Assembly (NCBI GenBank): GCA_023512835.1
Contig: CM042085.1
Span: forward strand, 49,395,069 to 49,459,068
Reading direction: 5' to 3'
Length of the DNA stretch: 64,000 nt
DNA from: Taxillus chinensis
Taxonomy: Eukaryota > Streptophyta > Magnoliopsida > Santalales > Loranthaceae
Below are positions 19,723-32,054 of this stretch, in pieces. The notes under the pieces were generated by a model that saw only the letters and a list, made by a program, of their open reading frames with translations, searched no databases and had not been told where the DNA came from. A program made the position numbers and the translations under genes. Position 1 is the first letter of the stretch, and every line of letters starts with the position of its first letter.

Positions 19723-20835
19723 ATGCCTCCTAGGAGAGTAACCCGAGCTACTCCAGTGTAGAAGAATGAATCTTCCGCCCGTCTTGGAGTGGGAAGAGGA
19801 CAGCGTGTAGAGGGCGATGATCCCCTGGAGCGGATCATGGCCCAAGTCCGGGCCCTAAGTGAGAACGTGCAAGGCATGCGTGAGGACCTCAGGGGGAGAG
19901 ATCCTAAACGAGGTGCGTCAGGGAGATGATGGCACGACAGGCGGTGCCACCCCCTCCACCTCGTGAGGCGGAACCTCCGTGTAGGCAGGAAGTGCCGGTG
20001 AGGCGGGAAGAGGGAGACGTGTTGACGCAGTTCCGGAAGGAACATCCACCAAGGTTCAAGGGAGGAGCTGAACCTCTAGGAGCAGAGCACTGGCTGCAAC
20101 AGATCGAGCGTGTGTTCTCCTTTCTTCGACCCCGGGAGGAAGACAAAGTGAGACTAGCAGTCCGACAGTTGGAGGAGGAAGCCTTGGAATGGTGGCTTAG
20201 CATCTCAGGAAGCCGGGACATGGAGACCATGGCCTGGAATGAGCAGCTGTTCCATGAGGAGTTCTTTCCAGAGTCATTGCGGTGGCGAAGCGGGAGGAGT
20301 TCGGCGGCTGAAGCGGGGATCGCGCTCGATAGCGCAGTATGAGCGAGATTTCCGGGGGCTGAGTCGGTTTGCTCTAGAAGCAATATCAAGGGAGGACCTA
20401 AAGGCCCATAAGTTTACCATGGGTCTCAAACCTGCCCTGAAGCAAAGGGTGGAGATGCTACGGCCGAAGACCTATCTTGAAGTCGTGGACACCGCCAAGA
20501 TTGTTGAGAGAGGATTAGAGGAGGGAAGACAGGCTCACCAGGAGCGGATGGGGCGAGCGCGCGCGCGACAAGCACGGTGAAACCAAGAGGCGAAGGTTGA
20601 GCCCAGGGAGTAGGACTTTTCCCAAGGATGGGGGCCAAGTTTCAATGGCTCCGCCCGATCCCGTTACCTTGGAGGACAGGGGAGTGCTTGTTGGGAACTT
20701 CCCAAGCGGGTGTACCTGTTGTGGCCTGTCGGGGGCACGTCAAACGTGAGTGCCCCAAGCGGCACTTGACGTGTCATAGGCGTGGGAAGGTGGGACACAT
20801 CGGCAAGGTGTGTTTCGGCAAGGGGGAACGGCCGG
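19723..20835 (+). pseudogene. gag of Tekay-like element 1
   Basis: It begins with MPPRRVTRAT at 19723, matching the gag start of element 2, but hits a stop within 13 codons. After frame changes, 19926-20342 encodes the capsid-type core (FRKEHPPRFKGGAEP, WLQQIERVF, LEWWLSISGS), and 20290-20580 the remainder (EDLKAHKFTMGL). A degraded zinc knuckle follows near 20730-20830 (GHVKRECPKRH, then GHIGKVC). At least three frameshifts are needed to read it, so it is non-functional. Confidence 0.85.
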
Positions 20836-21129
20836 GGAGCTGGAAGCTTAGCACAAGGGAGCAGGGGTGGGACCCAATTTCAGGCCCCGACCCCTAAGCC
20901 AGACATTCGTGGCGGGCCGGTCGGTGGTTCCGGTCACACTAGGCCACAGGGGGGAGAGGCAACCACAAGGAGGATCGGAGGGGCATTCCGGTGGACTCCG
21001 GCAGGAGCAAAAGGGAAGGCAAGTGAGGCTAGTGGTGGGGCAGGCCAAGGCGAGTGTTCGCGCTTACCTCGGCACCACCGAAATGGAGGACTTACCATCA
21101 CCCTCCGAGGAAGGTGGAGCTGGACCTTC

Positions 21130-24100
21130 GGTGGTTCGAGGTACTATTCTAATATCTCGCACCGTTGTTGCTTGCATTGTTTGATCTTGGGAGCTTCGTG
21201 CTCCCCGATTGCTAAGTCCTTGGTGGAGAGCCTTGGACTTGATTGTGTGGAGGCTGATAGACCTCTGAGGGTCGAGTCCCCAATGGGAGGTGTGGAGTTG
21301 ATCCACCAAATGTGTCGAGAGTGTGCGCTTACGATAGGAGAGGTTGACCTCTCATTTGATTTGTACGTAATGCCCATGAGGACTTTTAGTTTGATTCTGG
21401 GAATGGACTGGTTGATGGCCTTCCAGGCTAAGATTGATTGCTATAGGCGACGAGTATCATTTACTACACCCACAGGATCTTCCTGTACCCTAGTGGGTGA
21501 ATGGGATAGGAATGCTGGGAGAGCTGGACCGACGAGGGAGCTATGGGGCAATATTACCCATAGGCTTGCCACCCTAACCTTTGAGGAGGAAGGTAACTTA
21601 GAAAAAAGGGTGTGGTCAGATGTTGTCGAGAATTTCTAGGATGTCTTTCCTGGGGAGTTGTTGGAGTTGCCTCCACACAGAAGTATCGAGTTCACGGTTG
21701 AACTGTTGCCAGGGGTGGGACCCATCTCACAAGTAGCATACCGGATGGGACCTGCTGAGTTGCGGGAGCTTCGGCGGATAAAGGAACCGGGAGATAAAGG
21801 TTTTATCCGTCCTAGTACCTCACCTTGGGGTGCACCGGTCTTGTTTGCTAAGAAGGCGGATGGTTCGTTGCGACTTTGCATTGATTATCGGAAGCTGAAT
21901 CAAGTAACGGTAAAGAACAAGTACCCTTTTCCGCGGATTGATGACTTATTCGACCAGCTGAGTGGAGCACGGTGGTTTTTAAAAATCGATCTGCGTTCGG
22001 GATATCATCAATTGAGGGTCAGGAGCGAAGACATCCCTAAGACGGCGTTCAGGTGCAGATACGGACACTATGAATGGTTAGTGATGCCTTTTGGGCTCAC
22101 GAACGCACTTTCTTGTGTTCATGCATCTAATGAATCAGGTATTTCCCCCATACCTGGATTCCTTCGTGGTGGTATTTATTGACGACATCCTTGTGTACTC
22201 CAAAACCCAAGCTGAGCATGAGGAGCACTTGGCCGTGGTGTTACAGGCACTACGAGATCATCACTTGTATGCTAAATTTAGCAAGTGTGACTTCTGGATG
22301 CAAGAGGTGCATTTTCTTGGGCATGTAGTATCTGCCGAAGGAGTTGGAGTGGACCCAACCAAGATTGAGTCCGTAGCATCTTGGAAGAGGCCCACAAATG
22401 TTTTTGAGATCCGGAGTTTCTTGGGTCCAGCGGGGGTATTACCGGCGTTTTGTGGAAGGGTTTTCTCGGTTGGCGGCGCCCATGACAGCTCTTACACGGA
22501 AGGGAGCCAAATTCGAGTGGACGGACAAGTGCTAGCAGGCATTCGAGGAGTTGAAAACTCGCCTGACTACTGCACCGGTGTTGAGTCTACCGCAGGAGGG
22601 AGTGCCATTCGAGGTGTATTGTGATGCGTCTCGTGTTGGACTGGGGTGTGTTCGATGCAAGAACGCCAAGTCATAGCATATGGCTCGCGACGGCTAAAGT
22701 CCCATGAGCAAAACTACCCAACACACGACCTGGAGTTAGCGGCGATTATTTTTGCCCTGAAGTCTTGGCGACATTACCTGTTGGGAGAGAAATTTGTGGT
22801 ATATACCGACCACAAAAGCCTACGATATATCTTCACCCAGAGAGACCTAAATTTGCGACAACGGAGGTGGGTAGAGTACCTGCAAATGTTTGACTTCACG
22901 CTCTCCTACACGCCTGGGAAGGGAAATTTAGTAGCCGACGCGCTAAGTAGAAAAGGGAAAGCCGAGGTTTCCATGAGAGAATGGAAAATGATGGAGCGGT
23001 TGGCGGTGCCTGGTGCAACCTGCTTTCAGCGATGAGGGAGCTATCCTGTGCCCTCTCACTATGATACCGAGTTGTATCAGCGTGTCCGTGAGGGACAGTT
23101 AGGCGACGTGGACCGTGAGGTGATTCGGGCCCAGATAGAGGCCGGAGAGCCGTCGAGGGACTGGACGAGAAGGAGTTGAGCATGAGCTGAAATTTTGGGG
23201 GCGTCGATAGTACCACCTCCCTTGCGTGAGGATGTGCTTGAGGGAATTTCATCATTCCCGTTTGGCTGTACATCCAGGAGGAACTAAGATGTATCATGCC
23301 ATTCGCGCACGCTTCTGGTGGCCGGGGCTGAAACGGAGTGTAGCGAGTTTGTTTCCGGGTGCCTTACCTGTCGGCAAGTGAAGGCAGAACACCAACGACC
23401 CTTGGTCAATTGCGGCCTTTACCTGTAGGCGAGTGGAAGTGGGAGCATATTACCATGGACTTCGTGACGGGACTTCCTACCACTTCGGGAGGAAGGACAT
23501 GATTTGGGTCATAGTGGACCGCTTAACTAAGTCAGCCCATTTCTTGGAAATTCGAGAGCGCGACTCTATCGGCATGTTAAGCCAATTGTATGTTGATGAG
23601 ATTGTCCGCTTGCACGGAGTGCCCTTGTCTATTGTTTCGGACAGGGATGCGCGGTTTACATCCCGGTTTTGGGGAGGTCTGCAGGAAGCATTGGGAACCC
23701 GACTTAATTTGAGTACCGCATTCCATCCCGAGACCGATGGTCGGTTCGAGAGGACCATTCAAACATTGGAAGACTTGTTGAGGGCTTGTGTGCTTGATTT
23801 TGGAGGATCATGGGCTTCCCACCTTCCTCCTGGTGGAGTTTGCCTATAATAACGATTACCGGTCTTCGATTGGGATGGCCCCGTTTGAGGCATTGTATGG
23901 CCGACCGTGTCGGTCTCCATTATGTTGGGCGAAAGGCGGAGAGGCAGCTATGTTAGGACCTCAATTGGTCCAGGAGGCTACGACAAAAGTTCGGCTGATT
24001 CGGCAACGCCTTCTTACGACTTAGAGTAGACGAAGTCTTATGCGGATCGCCGACGCCGACCGTTGGAGTTTTTGGTGGGAGACCACGTATTCCTTCGTGT

Positions 24101-24504
24101 TTCTCCACGGAGAGGGCATAAGAGATTTGGGGCTGGGTCCAAGTTGTCCCCTCGGTACATTGGACCGTTCGAGATTTTGAGCAGAGTTGGACTGTTGCTT
24201 ATAGGTTGGCGTTACCACCTAGTTTGAGCGAGTTCATAATGTTTTCCATGTATCCTAGTTGTGGAAATATCATCCGGATCCCACACACGTGCTAGATTGG
24301 GGTACCCTGGATCTTGGAGAGGATGTGTTCATTGTCGAGGCACCCATCCGTATTGTAGATAGGCGCGAGAAGCAGCTGCGAGGTAAGACTATTCCGTTGG
24401 TTCGGGTGTTGTGGCAACACCGAGGGCTGGAGGAAGAGACCTGGGAACGTGAGACTGAGATGCGTGCTCATTATCCTGATCTGTTCGAGGACGAACAACT
24501 CTGA
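21130..24504 (+). pseudogene. pol of Tekay-like element 1 (protease, RT, RNase H, integrase, chromodomain)
   Basis: Protease is at 21134-21500; its catalytic DTGAS is changed to DLGAS, followed by the intact LILGMDWL flap region. A stop at 21637-21639 separates it from RT. RT covers 21640-22350 with CIDYRKLNQ and [11 protein letters not shown], then a frameshift, then [10 protein letters not shown] carrying the catalytic pair. RNase H is near 22610-22980 ([25 protein letters not shown]). Integrase spans 23270-24240, split by frameshifts near 23400, 23830 and 24020, with [11 protein letters not shown] and [12 protein letters not shown]. The chromodomain-type end is 24259-24504, ending LFEDEQL. 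Stops and frameshifts make it non-autonomous. Confidence 0.88.
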
Positions 24505-24563
24505 AGGAGGGGAGGAGGGCAAGCATCAAACTTCAACATAATCAGGTATTTGCCCAACTAGTC

Positions 24564-26543
24564 TGTAAGGACCCGTACCTTGAGTTAGTCACAGTTTTGC
24601 CTTCTGAGTAGAGTTTTTCTAGATTTTGACCTAGTGAATTAGCTCAAATGAATTCACGTGCAAAAGGAAAGATGCTTAGAATGATGTCCTCTATCTACCA
24701 CAGAAGTTTCAGGCCAAACGGACGTGTATGTGAGGTGCACGTGAAATGGGTCCAATTCACGTGCAAGTGTGGTTGTCTTCTAAATGATGCAAGGAGGCTA
24801 GGGGTGAAGTTTGAGCGCATTTGGAGTGCATATGGAGTTGCACGTGAATTGGGGAATTCACGTGCAAATTGGCGTGCAGCCATATTTTTGCATGGTTCCC
24901 TTGGTTTTGACATTCTAATGATCTTTCTCCAAAGGACCATGTTAAAATTCTGAGTATTTTGGCCTATATGGGTGCGGAAAGGTGCTAACTTGTGTGATCA
25001 AAACTACGTCGTTTTGATCCTGGGTTTACTTAATCAAAACTACGTCGTTTTGATGTGGGTAGTGTCTACATAATGAGGGCTTGAGTTTGAGTTTAGGGTT
25101 CTTGTGTTCTTTTTTGCTGCAGCTGCTGCCAGAGAGAGAGAGAGACAGAGAGAGAGAGAGGATCTCCGGGCAGTTGCCGTGGTGGTTCGCGTCGTTGGGA
25201 GCTGTCTAGCGTGGAGGTTAGGACAAAAGCCTGAGGTAGGGATTCATGTTCTTCCTAACTCTCCTCTGTTTTAGGATATTCACCTATATATATATATATA
25301 TGTAAATTCATATAGGTGTGATCTCCTATATGGATGTTGGCCTTCAGTGGCATGTTCTGTTGATTTTGACGTTGAATTTGGCCTGAGGATTTTCTGGGTT
25401 TGTTTATGCCCACCATGTGTTTGATGAAATGTCTGTGAGGCCTGCACACTATGTATTTGATAAAATGTCTGTGAGGCCTGCATGCCATGTATTCAATATA
25501 ATGCCTGTGAGACCTTATAAATGGGTGTCTGATGATATACCTACGTGACTGGTGTGTACTGTGTTTGATTTGTATTTGATTTTAAGCCTATGAGGCTGAT
25601 GTGTGTGGCTTGTATCTGACCATGTTGGTCGTTCTGAGATAAAGTGTAAATGCTTGTCTTGAGTTTACATGTTGAGATGTAATGCTATCTTTGTTCGTTG
25701 ATCTGTTTGAGACCGAGTCGAGATATGGGCCAGGCACAATAGTTGGACCCCTTTGAGATTTGGCTAGGACATGGTCTTGAGTCTCGGTGTAGCACTCACG
25801 ACGGTGGGCTAAGTCTACACCCATTCCTGAGGGTAGGTATGGCGCCCGAGGAGGTGGTTGACCATATCTGACTCGGGTGGAAAATGTTACGTTGGTGTCC
25901 ATGCAACATTCGCCTGGATGTGGTATGTCATGTCGCCGTGGTGGCGGGGTGTCCTTTGCCCTCCAGTGCGGGCTCAGGTAAAGAGTGTTTACTGGGTGAT
26001 GTTTGCTGCTTTAGCCTTAGGCACGACACGAGCACAAGCATACACATATCATGCATGTTGTAGAGCGGGACGGGTCTGGGGAGACTGGATCCCTACTGAG
26101 CTATGGTTTGCTCACCCCTCCTATAAACTGTTCTTTTGCAGGGTTTAGTAGGCGGTAGGTGAAGGCTGAGGAGCTAGGCCCCTGGGGCTGGGAGTTTTAT
26201 ACTATTTCCTTTGTTGTACTTTGGTTTTATGTTCTGGAATTTAGTTTGGTTTTATTTGTAACAGTACACCTGGCTTCATAGGGGTTTTTCCCCCGACTGG
26301 GTTGTAATAAACATTTAGTCTTTGAAATGAAATAAAATGAGATGTTGTTATTCAATTCCTGTTTGTGTGCATGGTTTGGGAGCAGGAGCATGCCCCTTGG
26401 CATGTTAGCCTGGTTGTGCAGGTTTGGGACAACACCCGTGCCAGAAGTCCTTTTAAGGTGCTTGCACCAACCCCTTGTCCCTTCGGGTGCGGGCATGGGC
26501 AGTCACTACTCATTTCCAAGTGGAAGGAAATTGGGGCGTGACA
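24564..26543 (+). repeat. Nested solo LTR of the Tekay-like family
   Basis: A 1980-bp LTR, TGTAAGG...GTGACA, flanked by TAGTC at 24559-24563 and 26544-26548. It lies between the end of pol and the purine tract of element 1. The host 3' tail resumes at 26544 and reaches the normal purine tract at about 26700 (AAGGGGGAGAGGA). The separate target duplication shows an independent insertion that later lost its internal region by LTR-LTR recombination. Confidence 0.9.
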
Positions 26544-26711
26544 TAGTCATCGCTACATGACCATGTGGAGTGTATAAATGTGTGAAATAATTTGTGATTT
26601 GTTGTGTATTAATTTGTGCTAGAGGGTGTTAGAGGCCTATGCATTGGTTGTGATTGTTTTCTTTCATTCCACTTTTCTTTTCGAGGACGAAAAGTCTTAA
26701 GGGGGAGAGGA
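26544..26711 (+). other. 3' tail and polypurine tract of Tekay-like element 1
   Basis: It holds TTTTCGAGGACGAAAAGTC and AAGGGGGAGAGGA just before the 3' LTR. The identical layout occurs at 50531-50567 in element 2, so this is the genuine internal 3' end of the host element, displaced by the solo LTR. Confidence 0.85.
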
Positions 26712-28663
26712 TATAAGGACCCGTACCTTGAGTTAGTCACAGTTTTGCCTTATGAGTAGAGTTTTTCTAGATTTTGACCTAGTGAATGGCTCAAATAAAT
26801 TCACGTGCAAAAGGAAAGATGCTTAGAATGATGTCCTCTATCTACCACAGAAGTTTCAGGCCAAATGGACGTGTATGTGAGGTGCACGTGAAATGGGTCC
26901 AATTCACGTGCAAGTGTGGTTGTCTTCTAAATGATGCAAGGAGGCTAGGGGTGAAGTTTGAGCGCATTTGGAGTGCATATGGAGTTGCACGTGAATTGGG
27001 GAATTCACGTGCAAATTGGCGTGCAGCCATATTTTTGCATGGTTCCCTTGGTTTTGACATTCTAATGATCTTTCTCCAAAGGACCATGTTGAAATTCTGA
27101 GTATTTTGGCCTATATGGGTGCGGAAAGGTGCTAACTGGTGTGATCAAAACTACGTCGTTTTGATCTTGGGTTTACTTAATCAAAACTACGTCGTTTTGA
27201 TGTAGGTAGTGTCTATATAATGAGGGCTTGAGTTTGAGTTTAGGGTTCTTGTGTTCTTCTTTGCTTGCAAGTCCGGCCAAGAGAGAGAGAGAGAGAGGAT
27301 CTCCGGGCAGTTGCCGTGGTGGTTCGTGTAGTTGGGAGCTGTCTAGCGTGGAGGTTAGGACAAAAGTCTGAGGTAGGGATTCATGTTCTTCCTAACTCTC
27401 CTCTGTTTTAGGATATTCACCTATATATATATATGTAAATCCATATAGGTGTGATCTCCTATATGGATGTTGGCCTTCAGGTGGCATGTTCTGTTGATTT
27501 TGATGTTGAATTTGGCCTGAGGATTTTCCGGGTTTGTTTATGCCCACCATGTGTTTGATGAAATGTCCGTGAGGCCCGCACACTATGTATTTGATAAAAT
27601 GTCCGTGAGGCCTGCATGCCATGTATTCAATATAATGCCTGTGAGACCTTATAAATAGGTGTCTGATGATATACCTACGTGACTGGTGTGTACTGTGTTT
27701 GATTTGTATTTGATTTTAAGCCTATGAGGCTGATGTGTGTGGCTTGTATCTGACCATGTTGGTCCTTTTGAGATAAAGTGTAAATGCTTGTCTTGAGTTT
27801 ACATGTTGAGATGTAATGCTATCTTGTTCGTTGATCTGTTTGAGACGAGGTGAGATATGGGCCAGGCACAATAGCTGGACCCCTTTGAGATTTGGCTAGG
27901 ACGTGGTCCTGAGTCTCGGTGTAGCACTCACGACGGTGGGCTAAGTCTACACCCATTCCTGAGGGTAGATATGGCGCCCGAGGAGGTGGTTGACCATATC
28001 TGACTCGGGTGGAAAATGTTGCATTGGTGTCCATGCAACATTCGCCTGGATGTGGTATGTCATGTCGCCGTGGTGGTGGGGTGTCCTCTGCCCTTCAGTG
28101 CGGGCTCAGGTAAAGAGTGTTTACTGGGTGATGTTTGCTGCTTTAGCCTTACACACGACACGAGCACAAGCATACACATATCATGCATGTTGTAGAGCGG
28201 GACGGGTCTGGGGAGACTGGATCCCTATTGAGCTATGGTTTGCTCACCCCTCCTATAAACTGTTCTTTTGCAGGGTTTAGCAGGCGGTAGGTGAAGGCTG
28301 AGGAGCTAGGCCCCTGAGCCTGGGGGTTTTATGTGATTTCTTTTGTTGTACTCTGGTTTTATGTGTTTGGAATTTGGTTTGGTTTTATTTGTGGCTTCAT
28401 TGGGGTTTTTCCCCGACTGGGTTGTAATAAACATTTAGTCTTTAAAATGAAATAAAATGAGATGTTGTTATTCAAATTGTGTTTGTGTGCATGGTTTGGG
28501 AGCAGGAGCATGCCCCTTGGCATGTTAGCCTGGTTGTGCAGGTTTGGGACAGCACCCGTGCCAGAAGTCCTTTTTAGGTGCTTGCACCAACCCCTTGTCC
28601 CTTCGGGTGTGGGCATGGGCAGTTACTACTCATTTCCAAGTGGAAGGAAATTGGGGCGTGACA
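26712..28663 (+). repeat. Tekay-like element 1, 3' LTR
   Basis: 1952 bp. The first bases read TATAAGG instead of TGTAAGG (a G-to-A change in the terminal dinucleotide). It ends GGGGCGTGACA and is followed by the CCTTA target duplicate at 28664-28668. Confidence 0.9.
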
Positions 28664-29185
28664 CCTTACTCCACATCTATTTTCCTTACTCCGTGCGAAT
28701 AAGGACTTGGGTCCTTATTCCGCACAAGTCATTCCTTATTCCACATGTATGGAAAACTCGGATTCCTTACTCCGTGTCTTCTTTTCCATAGTCCGCTCGA
28801 GTCGAAGACTTAACTTTTTATTCCGTGATGACTTTCTCTTACTCCGTGCGAGTTGTAGACTAGGATTCTTATTCCGCATCTATTTGACTTAGACGTTTAA
28901 AACTCTAAGAGGCAGATTCCTTAGTGCGTAGCTTTAAGTGTTTGGTCCGCACGAATGATCCTTATTCCGTATGAAGTGTAGACTTGGTTATTTACCAAGT
29001 GTTTGACGACACACACTCTTGTCCGGATCATGATTATGTATGCTGTCCTTAGCTTTGCTCTCACGAGTGAAGGTCCGGATTAAGATCATATCTTCTATAA
29101 TAACTTAAGATAAAACATGCAATGTCTCAAATCAAATTACATAGGGTTTTATCCGCATCATCCAAATTCTGGGTTTGATCCAACA
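28664..29185 (-). repeat. Sirevirus-like copia LTR, inner part (piece 3 of 3)
   Basis: The CCTTACTCCG minisatellite resumes here and the LTR ends at 29185. Read on the minus strand it begins TGTTGGATCAAACCC directly after a purine tract, the signature of a 3' LTR start. This fixes the copia element in minus orientation. Confidence 0.75.
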
Positions 29186-29197
29186 ATCTCCCCCAAT
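29186..29197 (-). other. Polypurine tract of the copia element
   Basis: ATTGGGGGAGAT on the minus strand directly precedes the LTR start at 29185. It is a standard plus-strand priming tract for a copia element. Confidence 0.8.
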
Positions 29198-29429
29198 TAT
29201 GGATATGCCAAAACCCTTTGTAATCTGATCTAGTAAGTGAAGCAAAAAGATAACATATAGAAATAAAGGATAACTTTTATTTTTCATTTAGTCAGCAACA
29301 TCAGTACAATTTAGCCTTGATATAAAATTTTTATTAAAGTACATAAGGCTTACTATACTTGAAGATCATTGTTGCTGCCTTCTCTCTAAGCTCCATTGTC
29401 TGCTCTATCGTATAGTTGCGGATCTTGTT

Positions 29430-32054
29430 CTAGTCTTTATCCACCTTTATAAACGATTTGATGAAGAAGCAGACAAAGGCTCTACAGCTATCTCCATCAG
29501 GCTGTTGTGGCACTTGCTTCTTGTTCCAGACCGCCACCTTCAGCTTTTTAGTTGGAGCCAAGGGAGTTTGGCCCATTTCTTCATAAAGCCCGGATTGCTT
29601 TACTACTTTGGTCAGTCGAAGATGCAATGGTTCCCATTGATTCTTTCTAATGTTGTTATCCACAACCTAATGAGAATCAATCAAGATCAACTACTTGGAC
29701 GGAATCAGAAAAGCAACCAGCATGAAGTGTGGCGTCAAGATCTGGTACGGAATGTGGACAGTTGAAAGATTTTTCCAAGGTTTGTTGTCCTCAGCAGTTC
29801 CATTGATGAAGGTCCGGATGAGGGCTACTTCTGGAAGGTAACCCTCAGACCAACATGGCGAGACATCAAACAAGTGTTTGTCCTTGTACAGAGATGGAAA
29901 CAGCCTCATCTCCACCTTAACTGCTTGAGAGAAGTTGTCTGTCTTCTGTGGTAAACAGACCATTCTCAGAACATAGAGTCTTAATGTCTACAGGGGAGAA
30001 GGGGTACAAATCAGATAAACATCTTCACTTGGCATTGGACGTGGCATACTTCGTCATTTTGGTGAAAACACTGTCGTCCGCATCATGTGGATCACGATCC
30101 GCATATGATGGGAGGAAGGTGTCAGCCGCAAATAGAGAGGTCTAAGGAGGAGCTGCACTGGAGGAGCTGGGCTGAGAGAAGCGGCTGCATTTGGGGATAG
30201 AAACTCCCAAAAGCGGTATAGATGCAGGCCGTTTCTCAGCACAAGTTGAGGAAGGTGCAGAAGGATCAAATGACACTTTCTGCCCTGTTTTGGCAGATTA
30301 CCGAGGAGCGGTAGGAGGATGAGCCATCATGTGCACCAAGTCTGCGAAGGAAGTAGACAGAGAATGCATGGATGAGGCAACGAGATCCATCTTCTGCTCA
30401 ATGGAAGTGGATGAGTCAGTGAGGGCGGAGAGGAGTTGGGCGCCGAGAGCATCAACCTTGACGGCGATGGTGAAGATTTGGGCGCTCTGGGCTTGGGCGT
30501 GGCGGTCCAGCTGAGCAAAGAGCACAATATCGGAGTGAACTGTGCCAAAAGAGGCACGCCCAAGCACTAACTCCGGGGCTTTGGAGGACTCCCCCGCATG
30601 AATAGGGGCAGGAGTACGTTGGGCAGAGGAGTCAGTAGCTGGAGAGAGAGGTGCATCAGCAGCAGCAGCAGAGGGGCATTCGGAGCATTGAAGGCGTCTG
30701 GAGCAACAGATCCGCTTTGACCAAAGAGGTCAACAACAGGGATAGCAGTAGGAGAAGCTAGCCTGGCCTTAGTAGGGGAAGGAACTCATGCGTCATGGGC
30801 CTGTCCGGAGGTGACAGCAAATAGAATGTCCGGAATGTTGGCCGGCGTAAGGAAGCCATGATCCAAACTCCAGACGATCATTTCCTCCGGGGTTTTGGTA
30901 TGGCGAGTGTAATACACTCGGAGGTCATTGTCGGGGATGGTGGTTGTGCATGCGAGATGAATCGGAACCATAGGTCCGTTAAGGTGTCGACAGGGAGATA
31001 GTCTAAGTAGTCTTGAGGTTGAGGGAGCGGGGGCAAGGGTGCTTCCGGAGGAGATGGAGGGACATCAACCATTGCCGCAGCAATAGCAGCATCAACAGCG
31101 GTAACAACAGCGGGAGAGTCGGGTGCGAGGACATCAGCAGTAGAAGGTGCTGGTGAAACAGCCAGAGGTAAGCTTGTTTGCGATGGCCCCGTAACCTCGG
31201 ACGGGTCGGCACGAACGCTGTGTTGGGAGGCTCTGGAGATGGAGGGTGCAACTACGGACCGAATCTGGGAGGATCGGTGGGCAGAGCTGACTTCGGGGGC
31301 AGAGCTATCGGTTGGGTCACCAACCGAACTACCCTGTTGTTCCGGAGTTGGGAGGCGGCAAATTGCAGCAGAGGGCCGGCAGGTAGTCAGATTCTCGTCA
31401 GGTGTTAGATGGTGGAGGTAGAAAGCCTGGGGGAAGGGGATGACGCCATGTCCGTTGAAGTGGGATGGATGGAGATGTCGAAAAACAATGCTGAGGATCC
31501 GCCCAAAAGATTGATTCTTTGGGTTGTTGTCCAACAATCAGAACAAGAAAGTCCCCCAATCCATCGAGAGACCCTCAAAGACTTCGTACATGGCTAGTAG
31601 GAGGTCGTATGGAACGGAGTTTAGGGCTGTTGTGTGAGTCCAGAAGACACCGGCTCAAGATGGTCGCCATATATCTGTAGCAACCCTCGAAGGACTTCAC
31701 CTTGTACTCCCTCCCTTTATATGTGCAGGCCATGGAAGCTGCCATCGGCTTTGGATCCGGGCGTTGATGAGCACCGTGGGGTAGATTGAGAGTGGCACGG
31801 AGGACGTTGGGGGTGATGACAATGGATTCACCCCCAATGGTGGAACGGATGAAATCAGTGGTGCAGCGGATACGCCGGTAGAACTCAGTAATATCGTCGA
31901 TATGGAGATCGACGGGATTAAAGACTAGGTTGAGAATGTGGCTTGCTTCCAGGAGTGGACGAAGCTCCAAAAACCATGCCGGAGGATTGGAAACAGCATT
32001 CCAGTCGACCAGATGGCCTGGATTAACGCCGGAAGGAGAGGTTTTGGGTGCCAT
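29430..32054 (-). pseudogene. Envelope-position ORF: plant transposon-type domain plus Ulp1-like protease (broken)
   Basis: It reads from ATG at 32054 (MAPKTSPSGVNPGH) on the minus strand. Positions 32054-31577 and, after a frameshift near 31600, 31615-31420 encode a globular domain like the putative plant transposon or envelope-like proteins (EFYRRIRCTTDFI, then VITPNVLRATLNLP). Positions 31400-30880 encode a Pro/Ser/Ala-rich linker, and 30567-30298 a helical stretch (IEQKMDLVASSMHSL). The C-terminal part (29963-29430) resembles the C48 Ulp1 catalytic fold: a histidine in ILTPHFMLVAF, an Asp in ILIDSH, and a Gln-Cys region VPQQPDGDSCRAFVC. Frameshifts at about 31600, 30900, 30570 and 29970 and a stop at about 29680 break it. 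It sits between copia integrase and the 3' LTR, where Sireviruses carry env-like ORFs. It may alternatively be a captured gene. Domain names are recalled, not searched. Confidence 0.6.

Larger units (their letters stand above)
17284..28663 (+). mobile_element. Tekay-like Ty3-gypsy retrotransposon 1, with a solo LTR in its 3' tail
   Basis: The outer LTRs are 17284-19254 and 26712-28663, starting TGTAAGGACCCGTACC (TATAAGG in the 3' copy) and ending GGGGCGTGACA. CCTTA on both outer sides (17279-17283 and 28664-28668) is the target duplication. Inside are a Met-tRNA-type primer-binding site, gag, protease, RT, RNase H, integrase and a chromodomain-like end, in Ty3-gypsy order. A third LTR of the same family (24564-26543) lies between the end of pol and the purine tract, flanked by its own TAGTC duplication. 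It is therefore a later nested insertion reduced to a solo LTR. All ORFs are broken. The lineage call rests on the integrase and chromodomain end (RIVDRREKQLRGKTIPLVRV), the tRNA-Met primer site and LTR size. Confidence 0.88.

Noticed and set aside
17283..28663. Tandem array produced by unequal recombination between LTRs
   Set aside because: The middle LTR has its own TAGTC target duplicates and the host 3' tail resumes right after it, which fits nested insertion better.
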